This document shows, piece after piece, positions 1 through 11,869 of a DNA stretch of 11,869 nucleotides. The stretch's first letter is position 1. Each line of letters opens with the position of its first letter. The DNA comes from Anaeromyces robustus (Eukaryota > Neocallimastigomycota > Neocallimastigomycetes > Neocallimastigales > Neocallimastigaceae), in contig MCFG01000739.1 in assembly GCA_002104895.1 (NCBI GenBank), forward strand, positions 1-11,869, written 5' to 3'. Both the position numbers and the translations under genes were made by a program. The notes under the pieces are model-generated. The model was given only the letters and a program-made list of their open reading frames with translations. It was not told the origin of the DNA and ran no database searches.

Positions 1-3038
<3,038 letters not shown>

Positions 3039-3265
3039 TTTGCTATATTAAAATGAATATCTAATTGAAATATAATAATAAAAAATTTTCATAAAATATA
3101 TAAAAAATAATAAATATATAATTAATAAATTGATGTATAATTTGTTGAAATTTTTATATATTAGATGGTATTCCAATTATATTTTTAACATGATTATATT
3201 TTAAAATGTTTTCATATTCAAAATACTATTAAGTAAATTTTCAAAATATTTAATTTGAAATGTCT

Positions 3266-3306
3266 AAAAACCATTTACTTTTATTTATTTATTAATAATG
3301 GTTTTT
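3266..3306. repeat. Inverted repeat A upstream of the SAPS gene (10-bp arms)
   Basis: AAAAACCATT at 3266-3275 is perfectly complementary to AATGGTTTTT at 3297-3306, with a 21-nt loop. The arms contain CC/GG, which makes chance pairing less likely than for pure A/T arms. It is the first of three adjacent inverted repeats. The function is unknown. Confidence 0.6.
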
Positions 3307-3308
3307 CT

Positions 3309-3340
3309 TATTCTAAAATTTATGCATTTATTTTAGAATA
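3309..3340. repeat. Inverted repeat B upstream of the SAPS gene (11-bp arms)
   Basis: TATTCTAAAAT at 3309-3319 pairs perfectly with ATTTTAGAATA at 3330-3340 around a 10-nt loop. It begins two bases after inverted repeat A ends. The loop contains the palindrome ATGCAT. Confidence 0.6.
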
Positions 3341-3428
3341 GTATTATTTAAAAAAACACGATTTATATTATATTAGTGATGTTATTATTTATTATTTTTT
3401 TTATATATTTATTTATTTCATTTTATTC

Positions 3429-3477
3429 TATTTTATTCTAGATAATAATATTATATTATTTAATCTAAAATAAAATA
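3429..3477. repeat. Inverted repeat C upstream of the SAPS gene (15-bp arms, one mismatch)
   Basis: TATTTTATTCTAGAT at 3429-3443 pairs with ATCTAAAATAAAATA at 3463-3477, 14 of 15 positions, around a 19-nt AT-only loop. It shares the TCTA/TAGA core words with inverted repeat B. The left arm sits in a duplicated decamer, TTTTATTCTA, at 3421-3440. Confidence 0.55.
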
Positions 3478-4299
3478 AATAGTTAAGCTATTCGTCCTTT
3501 TTAATTTTTTTGTTTGTGTTTTTAGTTTTTTCCTCTTATTTTTATTTTTATATTTTTGTTGGTTTTGTTTTTATTATATTTCTATTTTGCAAAAGTTGAT
3601 TATTATTTTTATATTATAATATTTATATAATATTTATTTAAATATTTAGATTATTAATAATTTAATTTCGAATTATTAATATTAAAGTAATAAAGAAAGA
3701 AAAAAAAATTTTTTTTTTATTATGTAATATATATTAAAAATAGTTTATGCATAGCCTTTATTAAAACTTTTTTATTTAAAAATTTGAATTTTCTTTTTTA
3801 TTTAAAAAAAATATAATAATAAATAATTAAATATTTATTTAATACTTATTAAAAGAAATAATTATCTGTTGAATAATTTTTTACTATTATAGTTTTATTG
3901 TATTGCTTTGATTTTTATTTTAATAATTATTTATTATTTTATAATATATGGTATGAATATTGATTTAAGTTTTTACTGAGGATTTACAATTTTAATTTGC
4001 TATATCATTGAATATATTATTATATTATTTTATTTATTAGCCTAGCTATATTAAATATTCTAAATAGTATGAATTATTAGATTAATTATTTTGAAATAAA
4101 TAAAAATTTTATTATTAATTTTTTCATTCTCCAATTAATATAAATAATAGTATATAAATTGCCTAGAATAGAGTTTAAATTATTTTTTTATAAATTATAT
4201 ATATATCAATAATTATAAACATTGGTTTATTTTATATATGTTGTATACCCTTTTAATGAATTTTTGTACTCTTACTTAAAGAATAAATAAATGTTTAAA

Positions 4300-4484
4300 A
4301 ATTTAATTTAATTTAATTTAATTTAATTTAATTTAATTTAATTTAATTTAATTTAATTTAATTTAATTTAATTTAATTTAATTTAATTTAATTTAATTTA
4401 ATTTAATTTAATTTAATTTAATTTAATTTAATTTAATTTAATTTAATTTAATTTAATTTAATTTAATTTAATTTAATTTAATTT
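4300..4484. repeat. Perfect pentanucleotide microsatellite (AATTT)37
   Basis: Positions 4300-4484 have strict 5-nt periodicity with no interruption, 185 nt or 37 units of AATTT (AAATT on the other strand). It lies in the middle of the intergenic spacer, over 1.2 kb from either gene. Confidence 0.97.
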
Positions 4485-5017
4485 TTGATAATTATTCTGA
4501 TTATTTTCAATTTATATTTTTATACAAATAAATATATATATATATTAAAATTATTATTAATTTATATTATGTACTGAATAATTCTTTTATTTTTATGAAA
4601 TATGCAATGTATTATTAAATTACTTTCTTTATTGAATATATTTATTTATTTATTTTGTTTTTATTTTTTCTAAATTTTAACTAATTAATAAATATATATA
4701 AATAATAAAATTTACTTTATTATTAAAAAATGTATAATATTATGTCGATATTACTTTTAATTTACTTCTAAAATATTTATAAAAAAACTAAATTGAACTA
4801 ATAATTAAAAAAATATTTAACAATAACAATTATTATTATTATTAAAATAATAATAAAGTGTTTTTAAATAAGTATTGCAAAGAAGAAAAAAATTTTTAAA
4901 AATTTTTTTTTTATTTATTATTTTTCTACTTATTTATTATTTGTTATTTAATTTTAATAATAATTATTTGATGGTTATTTTATACATTATTATTTTATTC
5001 ATTTATTAATATTATTA

Positions 5018-5161
<144 letters not shown>

Positions 5162-5339
5162 TTTATTTCATATTTAATAATATATATTTTATCTTAAATT
5201 ACTATTAAATAAAAATTGTTTCAATCTTTATAATAAATTATAATAAAATTCAAATAATTTTATATATATATTAATTTTGAAAAATTATATATATATATAT
5301 AATAAATTGAATCAAAAACACTTTTGTTTATCATTTTAT

Positions 5340-5432
5340 TTATTTATTATATAATATTCATCTATTTTATATATTTATTTATTTATTTATTATATATTTA
5401 TTCATCTATTTTATATATTTATTTATTTATTT
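5340..5432. repeat. Tandem duplication with a period of about 44 bp
   Basis: The 34 nt at 5355-5388 are identical to those at 5399-5432, an offset of 44. The upstream halves also match apart from small indels. Each copy contains the word ATTCATCTATTTTATATATT, which sets it apart from the surrounding TTTA-type simple sequence. Confidence 0.75.
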
Positions 5433-6471
5433 GTTTAGAATAAAAATATATATATTATAATAAATTATAATATATAATAATCTTAAAAAATAATTAATTA
5501 CATTCATATTATATTTTAACAGTATAATAATATATTATTAATTTGAAAGAAATGAAAATCATTGGATTAAATACACAACTAAACTGAAAATATATATATA
5601 TTCATTATACTATTATATATTATTATATATTATTTAAAAAAAATAATAGTCAAAATTTCCTTATTTCATTTTATGATAATTAGCATTAATATAAAATTTT
5701 TATTAAATTGATTCATATATATTGTTATCTATTATTTTATTTATATTTATTTATAAGTTAAAATATATAATTATATATAATTACATATAATTAAATGTTA
5801 AAAAAAATATTGGAAAGTTAGATTTGTATACAGTAATATATTATCAATATAATATAATATATTTGTGATTGAAATATATCCAATTCTATTTGATTTTAAA
5901 AAATGAAAAGAAATTTAAATGTATAATATATTACAATATAAATATTATTATATATAAATATATAAATTATTAATAATAATATATTATATTATATATAAAA
6001 AAATATATAAATTAATATATTTATAATATAAAATTTATTAATAATTGTTATTCCTATATCTATGATTTATAAATTTATATCCATAAAAAAATAAAATAAG
6101 GCAACAAAAAATAATGATTTGGCAGCTATTATTTTCAATCATCTATTCAAAAATAATAATAATAAATAATAAATTATATAATAATTAAATAAAATAAGCA
6201 TAAAATAAGTATATTATTAAAAAAAAAAATTTAACAGAATTTACATGTATGAAAAAGAAAATAAAAAGTAGAAAAAAATTTTATTATGATTATTATGTAA
6301 AGATTTATTAAAATCTTATTTTAACAGTCTAGTGAATTTTTTTTTTAATTAAAAATATCTTAATTAAAAAAATTAAAATTTAAATAGGTATGTGTAACAA
6401 ATAAAAAGCACCTAAAATTAAAAAGAAAAAGAAAAATGGTTAGATTATAAATTTGAATAATATAAATAAGT

Positions 6472-6497
6472 AAAAAAAAAAAAAAAAAAAAAAAAAA
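6472..6497. repeat. Poly(A) run of 26
   Basis: This is an uninterrupted run of 26 A residues in the intergenic spacer. It could be simple homopolymer growth. No retroposed gene or target-site duplication is recognisable around it. Confidence 0.9.
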
Positions 6498-6549
6498 GAT
6501 AAAATTAAAGTTTACTAATAAATCAAAGAATATTATTAAAAGAAATAGA

Positions 6550-6575
6550 TTAACATATCAACATTGATATGTTAA
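6550..6575. repeat. 26-bp near-perfect palindrome (12-bp arms, 2-nt centre)
   Basis: TTAACATATCAA at 6550-6561 is followed by CA and then its exact reverse complement TTGATATGTTAA at 6564-6575. No mismatch occurs in the arms. It could be a cruciform-forming sequence or a dimeric protein-binding site. It lies about 1.3 kb upstream of the SEC22 start, so a regulatory role is only a guess. Confidence 0.7.
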
Positions 6576-6943
6576 CTTCTTAATTAATAATGAATTATAT
6601 TAACATTAATTTCTTCAAGTTTTTTTAATTCAAATTGTTTAAAATTTATTATATATTAAATAATATATTGTATTACAATCAATTGCATAGATATTGTATT
6701 TCATATTGATTATTAAAATAAACATGAATATAAAGTATTTTAATAACAAGAGATATGATAATAGAAAAAAACTATTTCAAAATGAATAATAAAAGTATTT
6801 CTCTTTGTTTATATAATAACAATAATTATATTAATTTATACATATTTTAAATGAATACTTAATATTTTATATATTATAATATATAGATATTATAATAAAA
6901 ATAGCATGAAAACTATACTAATATTTTATTATACTCATTTATT

Positions 6944-7034
6944 TTTTGATACATAATATGGAGAGTTTGGTTTACATTTTTACAAATGTATAAATTAATT
7001 TTTATAATTATTTTTGGGGTTTAATGTATCAAAA
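6944..7034. repeat. 91-bp element with 11-bp terminal inverted repeats, MITE-like candidate
   Basis: TTTTGATACAT at 6944-6954 and ATGTATCAAAA at 7024-7034 are perfect inverted repeats. Both ends are flanked by TTATT (6939-6943 and 7035-7039), which could be a target-site duplication, although TTATT is common here. Inside lies a second small hairpin, TACATTT/AAATGTA at 6973-6990, and G-rich words (GGAGAG, TTTGGGG). The interior is visibly less AT-rich than its surroundings. The element is too short to encode anything. A MITE reading is an inference from this one copy. Confidence 0.35.
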
Positions 7035-7797
7035 TTATTTGTAGGGTGGCGAAAAATTAATATATGATTTAATAATCAAGCCATAAATAATAATTTAAAA
7101 TAATAATAAATTTTGAAGAAATACATTATTTAATTTATATATAATATAAGTTAAGCCATATAATAATAATTCAATTATGAAGATGAAAATATATCTTTAT
7201 TAAGATTTATTTATTTATTTATTATTCATTTATTCAATTTATTATAATATTTATTTATTTATTATTTATTTATATACTTATTATTCATTTATTTATTTTT
7301 TTGTTAAACACATTTCAAGCTTTTTTATAGTTTATGTATATAATTATTCAATAAATAATTATCTAGTAGAATTAATATATATAAAAATACAAAATAAAAA
7401 AATTAAGAAAAAAAGTAAAAAATAAAATAAAATAAAAATAAAGATAAAAAATAAAAAAAAAAAAAGCTTTATTATTTTTATTAAAGAAAGTTTTAAATTA
7501 ATTTTAAAAATATATAGGAAAGAAATCGAAAAAATAATTTTCTTTTTTATCTATTTTTAAATCTTAATAATCCAATACTACCTAATTTTTATTTTTTTAA
7601 GGTAAATAATATCAATCCATCTATACACAGAAAATAAAATAATTTTTATCGATATACTTAACCAAAACAAATAATATATATGATTATATAAGATAATAAA
7701 ATATATTAATTTATAAATTCATTTAAAATAGTACTTATTATTAAGTAAAGAAAAAAATCTATTAACTAATTTTATCATTTTATATTTATATATATTA

Positions 7798-7897
7798 TTT
7801 TTTTTTCTTTACAATTTTTGTATTTTATTTATATTACTATTGTACATCAAACATATTAAAAAAAAATAATAAAAAAAAAGTATTCAAAAAGACATAA
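7798..7897 (+). promoter_or_regulatory. Probable SEC22 core promoter and A-rich 5' leader
   Basis: A pyrimidine run at 7798-7810 is followed by a switch to an A-rich stretch (about 7857-7890) that leads directly into the start codon, with A residues just before ATGG. A T-rich to A-rich transition ahead of the ATG is a common promoter/leader layout in AT-rich fungal genomes. No specific factor-binding site can be named, and the transcription start is not determined. Confidence 0.35.
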
Positions 7898-9784
7898 ATG
7901 GTTAAAACAGTTATAATTTCAAGAGTAGCTGATGGTTTACCTTTAGCTGCCTCTATGGATGATGAAGAGGTATTAATCAAATTAAAAATGTATCATTTTA
8001 CATCATGATAAATAATAATAGAATGGACAATTTTATTTATAATTTGAAATCTATCCATTTCCAATTTTTTATTATGTTTTTTTTTTTCTTAATAAATTAT
8101 CTTAATTAATTTATTATTTATAGTCATTATTAAAAATAATACAAAGAATGAATTAATATTGTAATGTAAATAAATAAGCAGGATCAATCTACAACATAAT
8201 AAAATAAAAATAAACTTAAATTAATTAATAAATAAATAAATAACATAAAATAACATAAAACTAAAAATAATTATATAATAACAAAAAAAGATAAAAAACA
8301 AAGATAAAAAATATTAGATAAATATTATTACACCAAGCATAAAATAAAATGTTAAATGATAATCTTCTATAGTATATATATTTAATAAAAAATAATTAAT
8401 ATAAATATATAGCAATTTTAATCTCATAAAAATAATATGTAAAATAAAAAAATATTATAAAGTATAATTTATAATTCTACAATTTAATACAGTCTGTCCT
8501 TTATAATAATAAAATTTCCTAAGTTTTATAGATTTTCTTTACAAAAAAACAACTATAAATAATGTTTCATTATATTTAAAAATGATAAAAATAACTTATA
8601 TATATGCAAAATGACAAAAATATTAATTTTACTTTTTAATCCATATATATATATATATTGTATTTATTGTATTTTTTACTTAATCGAAAAAAAGTCTGAA
8701 GATTTAACTGAATACAAAAATCAAGCCAAATCAATTTTCAAGAAATTATCTAAAGCTGGTACTGAACAAAGATGTTCAATTGAAACAGGACAATATTACT
8801 TCCAGTATGTACTATATTTAACATTTTAATAATAGTAATAACAATAATAATAATAAAATATTACTTCTAAAATAAATAAACAAATAAATAATAATAATTA
8901 TAACTATACAATTTAAATCATCTTTGGACTATTATTTAAAATATTTATTAAATAATATTCTAAAATATATATGAATATTTATAATAGCTATTTAATTGAA
9001 TATGGTATTTGTTACTTATGTTTATGTGAAAGAAGTTACCCAAAGAAATTAGCTTTCAGTTTTTTAGAAGAATTACAAGCTGAATTCCAAGCTAAATATG
9101 GTACTGAAGTTGGTACAGTCGCTAGACCATACGCTTTTGTAAAATTCGGTAAATGAAAATATACTATTAAAATAAAATAATTAGTAAAATAACTAAATAT
9201 AAAAATTTTAAAGATAAAATTAATAATAAAAATAAAATAATAAAAAATAATGATAAATGATAATAATAAAGTTATTAATTAATTAATTTTATTATATTAT
9301 ATTATATTATATTATTATAAAAAAAAATATTAATATATTATTAAAATAATTAGATACATTTATACAAAAAACTAAAAAACAATACAAGGATGCAAGAGCA
9401 CAAAGAAATATTAATAGAATTAATGAAGATCTACAAGACGTTACTAGAATTATGACAAAAAATATTCAAGATGTTTTAGGAAGAGGAGAACACCTTGATA
9501 GTAATTTTTTTCTTTCGATTTATTTCTTTTTTTAAAATCATTTTATTGATTTAAATATATGATACTAATTAAATAAATATAAATTTATATATAATATATA
9601 CAATGCTAATTTAATATTAATAGGAATGAGTACTCTTTCTAGTACATTATCTTCAGAATCCAAAAAATATTTAAAAGATGCTAAAAAATTAAACTGGATG
9701 GCTATATATCAAAAATATGGACCTTTAATTGCTGTAGCTTTATTTATAATTATTATATTATATATTAGATACAAATGGTTTTAA
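7898..9784 (+). CDS. SEC22: SEC22-type R-SNARE (longin SNARE of ER-Golgi transport), complete, 5 exons
   Basis: Sec22 is a tail-anchored vesicle SNARE acting in ER-to-Golgi and retrograde membrane fusion. Exons are 7898-7969, 8695-8804, 8988-9148, 9354-9500 and 9624-9784. They join to 651 nt, or 216 residues plus TAA, the usual family length. The longin domain covers about residues 1-120: [16 protein letters not shown] at the start, then [15 protein letters not shown] (61-75) and [12 protein letters not shown] (79-90). The SNARE motif covers about 133-190, with zero-layer arginine R158 in [13 protein letters not shown]. The membrane anchor is about 195-211 ([17 protein letters not shown]), with a short RYKWF tail on the lumenal side. 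Splice choices are set by homology: donor GTATGT at 8805 restores His61, and the intron 3 and 4 junctions rebuild D115 and R164. Introns are 725, 183, 205 and 123 nt. The first coding exon is only 72 nt. No damage is seen. Confidence is very high. Confidence 0.97.
7970..8694 (+). other. Long first intron of SEC22
   Basis: This 725-nt intron (donor GTATTA, acceptor AAG) is several times longer than the other SEC22 introns. A branch-point-like ACTTAAT lies just before the acceptor. I see no additional exon: residue spacing in the joined protein, MDDEE directly followed by SEDL, fits the family without an insertion. The content is AT-only simple sequence apart from a slightly richer patch near 8180-8195 and one near 8491-8500. 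Confidence 0.8.
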
Positions 9785-10282
9785 TTGAATTAAAATATTT
9801 TTAAATATTAACATTATAAATGATAACATTTCACCATAATTGTCGCTGATATTAATAAAAATAAAAATAAAATAATAATAATAATAATAATAAATTTAAA
9901 AATAAAATAATAAAAAAAAATATTAAAAATAATAAATTAAATATATAGTAAAATAATATAACAATAACACAAAATAAAAAAGCAAATAAATAAAAAAAAT
10001 AAAATAAAAAAAAAAAAAAAAAAGAAATAATATTAAAATAATAATAATAATAAAGACATTAAATAAAAATTTAATAAAGTTATTTTATTTATTTATTATC
10101 AAATCATAAATATTTTATAAATAAATTAATTTATTAAAAGAAACAAATAAATGAATAAAAATGAATAAAATATATAAGAAAAAATTGAAGAAATACTTTA
10201 TAAATAATAACAAAATGAATAGTACTTATAAAAAATACTAAAAGATATTAATAATTATATTAAAATTTCTATAATAATAATT

Positions 10283-10331
10283 AAAGGATTTGTTTAGTTT
10301 AAAAGCTTTAATATAGATGTAGAAATCCTTT
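10283..10331. repeat. 9-bp inverted repeat abutting the TTTA microsatellite
   Basis: AAAGGATTT at 10283-10291 pairs perfectly with AAATCCTTT at 10323-10331 around a 31-nt loop containing AAGCTT. The right arm ends four bases before the TTTA array starts. The GG/CC pair gives some weight against chance, but the arms are short. Confidence 0.4.
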
Positions 10332-10334
10332 TAG

Positions 10335-10533
<199 letters not shown>

Positions 10534-11368
10534 TGTTGATGTTTCATTATTGTAAATAACCATAGTCAAAGTAACATAAATAATAAAATACTTAAAGATT
10601 TTGGTTAAAATTTTAACTTTTAAAGTTTAATTTAATGATTTCTTAGAATTTTTTTATTAATATCTTTTCTTTGTTTATAAATAAATATTTATATATTTTA
10701 TACATATATAAATAAAATATAAAAAAGTTGTTAATAGTTAAATTATTTATTAATAGTAAATATTAAAAATTGCATAATCTCTTATCTTATATTTCTTTTC
10801 TTTTCTTTTTCAAATATGAGAAAAAAAAAAGCAATAATATCATACATAGCTTTTTATTAAATAATTTTATTTTCTTTAATTCTTATATAAACAAAAGTAT
10901 TATAAAAATATTCTAAAAAAATTTTTTTATATATTATTTAATGTTTTATATATATTAAAGTTGAAAGTTTGAAATTTTAATTTTTTTTCAAAAATTAATC
11001 AAAAAAAAAAAAAAACAAAAACAAAAACAAAATTTTTATATAATTATTTTGGAACTTTTCAACAGTTTAACGAGTAAAAAATTAAAAATAAATCATTTTT
11101 TATAACTTTTATTTTTTTTTTTTTTTTCTTTTTTTATATATTAAATTTAAACATCTATTATTAATATATATTTATTTTGATAATAATAGTATATAATTAA
11201 TAAATATGGAAAGAACAAATAAAAATAGCTTTCTTCAAGTATTAACATATATTTATATATTTTATTAATTTCTTTTTTTAGAAAATTTTATTAATTCTAT
11301 ATTGATTTATTTATATAAATATTATCTTTGATGAAATAAAATAAAATATTTTTAAAATATTTTTATAT

Positions 11369-11563
11369 TTGATTCTGATTCAAAAAAAAAAAAAATACAA
11401 GGATATTTATTTGTTAACAGATCAACTTCAACATTATGATATTAACAAAACAACTACTAAATGTAATAAAAATGAAAATATTAGAAATAAAACATCTCAG
11501 CATTTAAATATTAAAAAATCATTCCTAGAAATCATATATATAAAAAGTACCAGTTTCATATAA
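11369..11563 (+). other. Possible N/K/T-rich coding scrap, plus strand
   Basis: A 64-codon open frame reads as a hydrophilic, Asn/Lys/Thr-rich peptide with segments such as TDQLQHYDINKTTTKCNKNE and NIRNKTSQHLNIKKSFLE. This resembles the disordered linkers common in AT-rich fungal proteomes, and the stretch is less AT-rich than its flanks. The ATG start is not convincing: the first codons come from an A-rich tract. There is no domain and no supporting gene structure, and its 3' end overlaps the minus-strand DENN-like fragment. It is more likely a decayed or partial piece than a gene. Confidence 0.2.
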
Positions 11564-11629
11564 ACGATCACCCTTAATATCAGTAAACATAAATCCAGTA
11601 ATCCTTATAATAATAGTAAAAATCATCAT
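11525..11629 (-). pseudogene. DENN-domain-like exon fragment, probably a relic
   Basis: Read on the minus strand from a good-looking 3' splice site (poly-T tract 11663-11677, then CATTTACAG ending at 11630), an open stretch encodes 34 residues before a stop. It includes GFMFTDIKGDRLYETGTFY (codons 11596-11540). This resembles the upstream DENN (uDENN) segment with pattern F.(L/F)TD..G.RLYG.C..FY, found in Rab guanine-nucleotide exchange factors. Two consensus positions look altered: Glu instead of Gly after RLY, and Gly instead of Cys two residues later. Codons in this frame (AAG, GGT, CGT, GAT) match those of the two real genes, while the plus-strand frames are broken by stops. Nothing DENN-like continues after the stop. 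It may be a degenerate copy of a gene elsewhere or a chance likeness. Confidence 0.3.
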
Positions 11630-11722
11630 CTGTAAATGAAATTAAACAGTTTGTGTAGATATTAAAAAAAAAAAAAAATTACAAGATTATAATAATAATT
11701 TCCAACAACTATCATTAAATAA

Positions 11723-11845
11723 TTTAATTCCGTTTTAAATGAGAATCTTACTGAACCTATTTTAATAAATGATAGTGAAGACATTTCTGAAAATTCTAAT
11801 AATGATAATAAATTATCATCATATAATCAAAATGACACAAAGTAA
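11723..11845 (+). other. Possible acidic N/S-rich coding scrap near the right edge
   Basis: Forty plus-strand codons, ending in TAA at 11843-11845, read as a hydrophilic acidic peptide including LNENLTEPILINDSEDISEN. Third positions and residues look like a disordered protein segment. There is no start codon in frame. Just upstream, another frame reads QQLSLNNLIPF before a stop, which would fit a frameshifted remnant. The minus strand is also open here and reads LNYLMIVVGN, faintly like the start of a uDENN domain, so strand assignment is uncertain. Confidence 0.2.
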
Positions 11846-11869
11846 TATAATATTATATATGAATAATTA

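Noticed and set aside
3497-3600. T-rich stretch considered as a small RNA gene or coding exon
   Set aside because: There are no structure-forming arms, no coding-like frame on either strand and no box elements of RNA polymerase III promoters; it is only recorded as a T-rich tract.
6472-6497. Poly(A) run considered as the tail of a retroposed sequence
   Set aside because: The sequence upstream has no similarity I recognise to a gene or retroelement, and no flanking direct repeat is evident.
7016-7108. G-rich patch tested as coding or tRNA
   Set aside because: Frames are interrupted by stops within about 15 codons, and no cloverleaf arms or TTCRA-type T-loop sequence is present.
8611-8829. 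Open frame starting with ATG at 8611 over SEC22 exon 2
   Set aside because: Its first 28 codons are intronic and it reads through the exon 2 donor. The true start is 7898, where the conserved longin N-terminus is found.
8971-9156. Open frame starting with ATG at 8971 over SEC22 exon 3
   Set aside because: The ATG is within intron 2 and the stop is within intron 3; it is an exon shadow.
11206-11330. Possible small gene from ATG 11206 with a 43-nt intron (11239-11281)
   Set aside because: The start context and GTATTA...TTTTTTTAG intron look plausible, but the joined frame stops after 18 codons (MERTNKNSFLQKILLILY), the intron is shorter than any confirmed one here, and no further exon connects in frame.

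Overview
The window looks like nuclear DNA of an intron-rich, extremely AT-rich fungus. My best guess is an anaerobic gut fungus (Neocallimastigomycota); this is inference from base composition, fungal-like gene structure with 9 or more introns in one gene, long perfect AT-only microsatellites and T/A-ending codons. A dictyostelid-like genome is a weaker alternative, since such genes usually carry far fewer introns. The standard genetic code reads cleanly through every exon.

Two genes can be rebuilt exon by exon. (1) Minus strand, start codon at 3038, running off the left edge: a SAPS-domain regulatory subunit of the PP2A-like phosphatase PP6/Sit4. Ten exons and nine introns give 481 residues before the edge; the C-terminus is outside. 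Intron 8 holds a 452-bp microsatellite block, with 98 perfect ATT units. (2) Plus strand, 7898-9784: SEC22, the R-SNARE of ER-Golgi transport. Five exons give a complete 216-residue protein with longin domain, SNARE motif and C-terminal membrane anchor. All 13 introns obey GTA...AG, with TAG or AAG acceptors and never CAG.

The genes are divergent (start codons facing away from each other) and separated by 4.86 kb of very AT-rich DNA with no credible gene. That spacer holds a 37-unit pentanucleotide repeat, a 35-unit trinucleotide repeat, a cluster of three hairpins upstream of the SAPS gene, a 26-bp palindrome, and a 91-bp inverted-repeat element that could be a very small MITE-like insertion. 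Downstream of SEC22 (9785-11869) is mostly AT-rich spacer with a (TTTA)n block, but the last ~500 bp has coding-like scraps. One is a minus-strand exon-like piece resembling part of an upstream DENN domain; others are N/S/K-rich pieces on the plus strand. They look like gene debris or the edge of an unresolved gene.

The two intact genes are housekeeping functions (phosphatase targeting; vesicle fusion) with no evident shared pathway. I found no tRNA, rRNA, CRISPR array or intact mobile element, and no evidence for a new multi-gene system. The observations most worth following are the DENN-like fragment, the 91-bp inverted-repeat element, the hairpin cluster and the intronic microsatellite.
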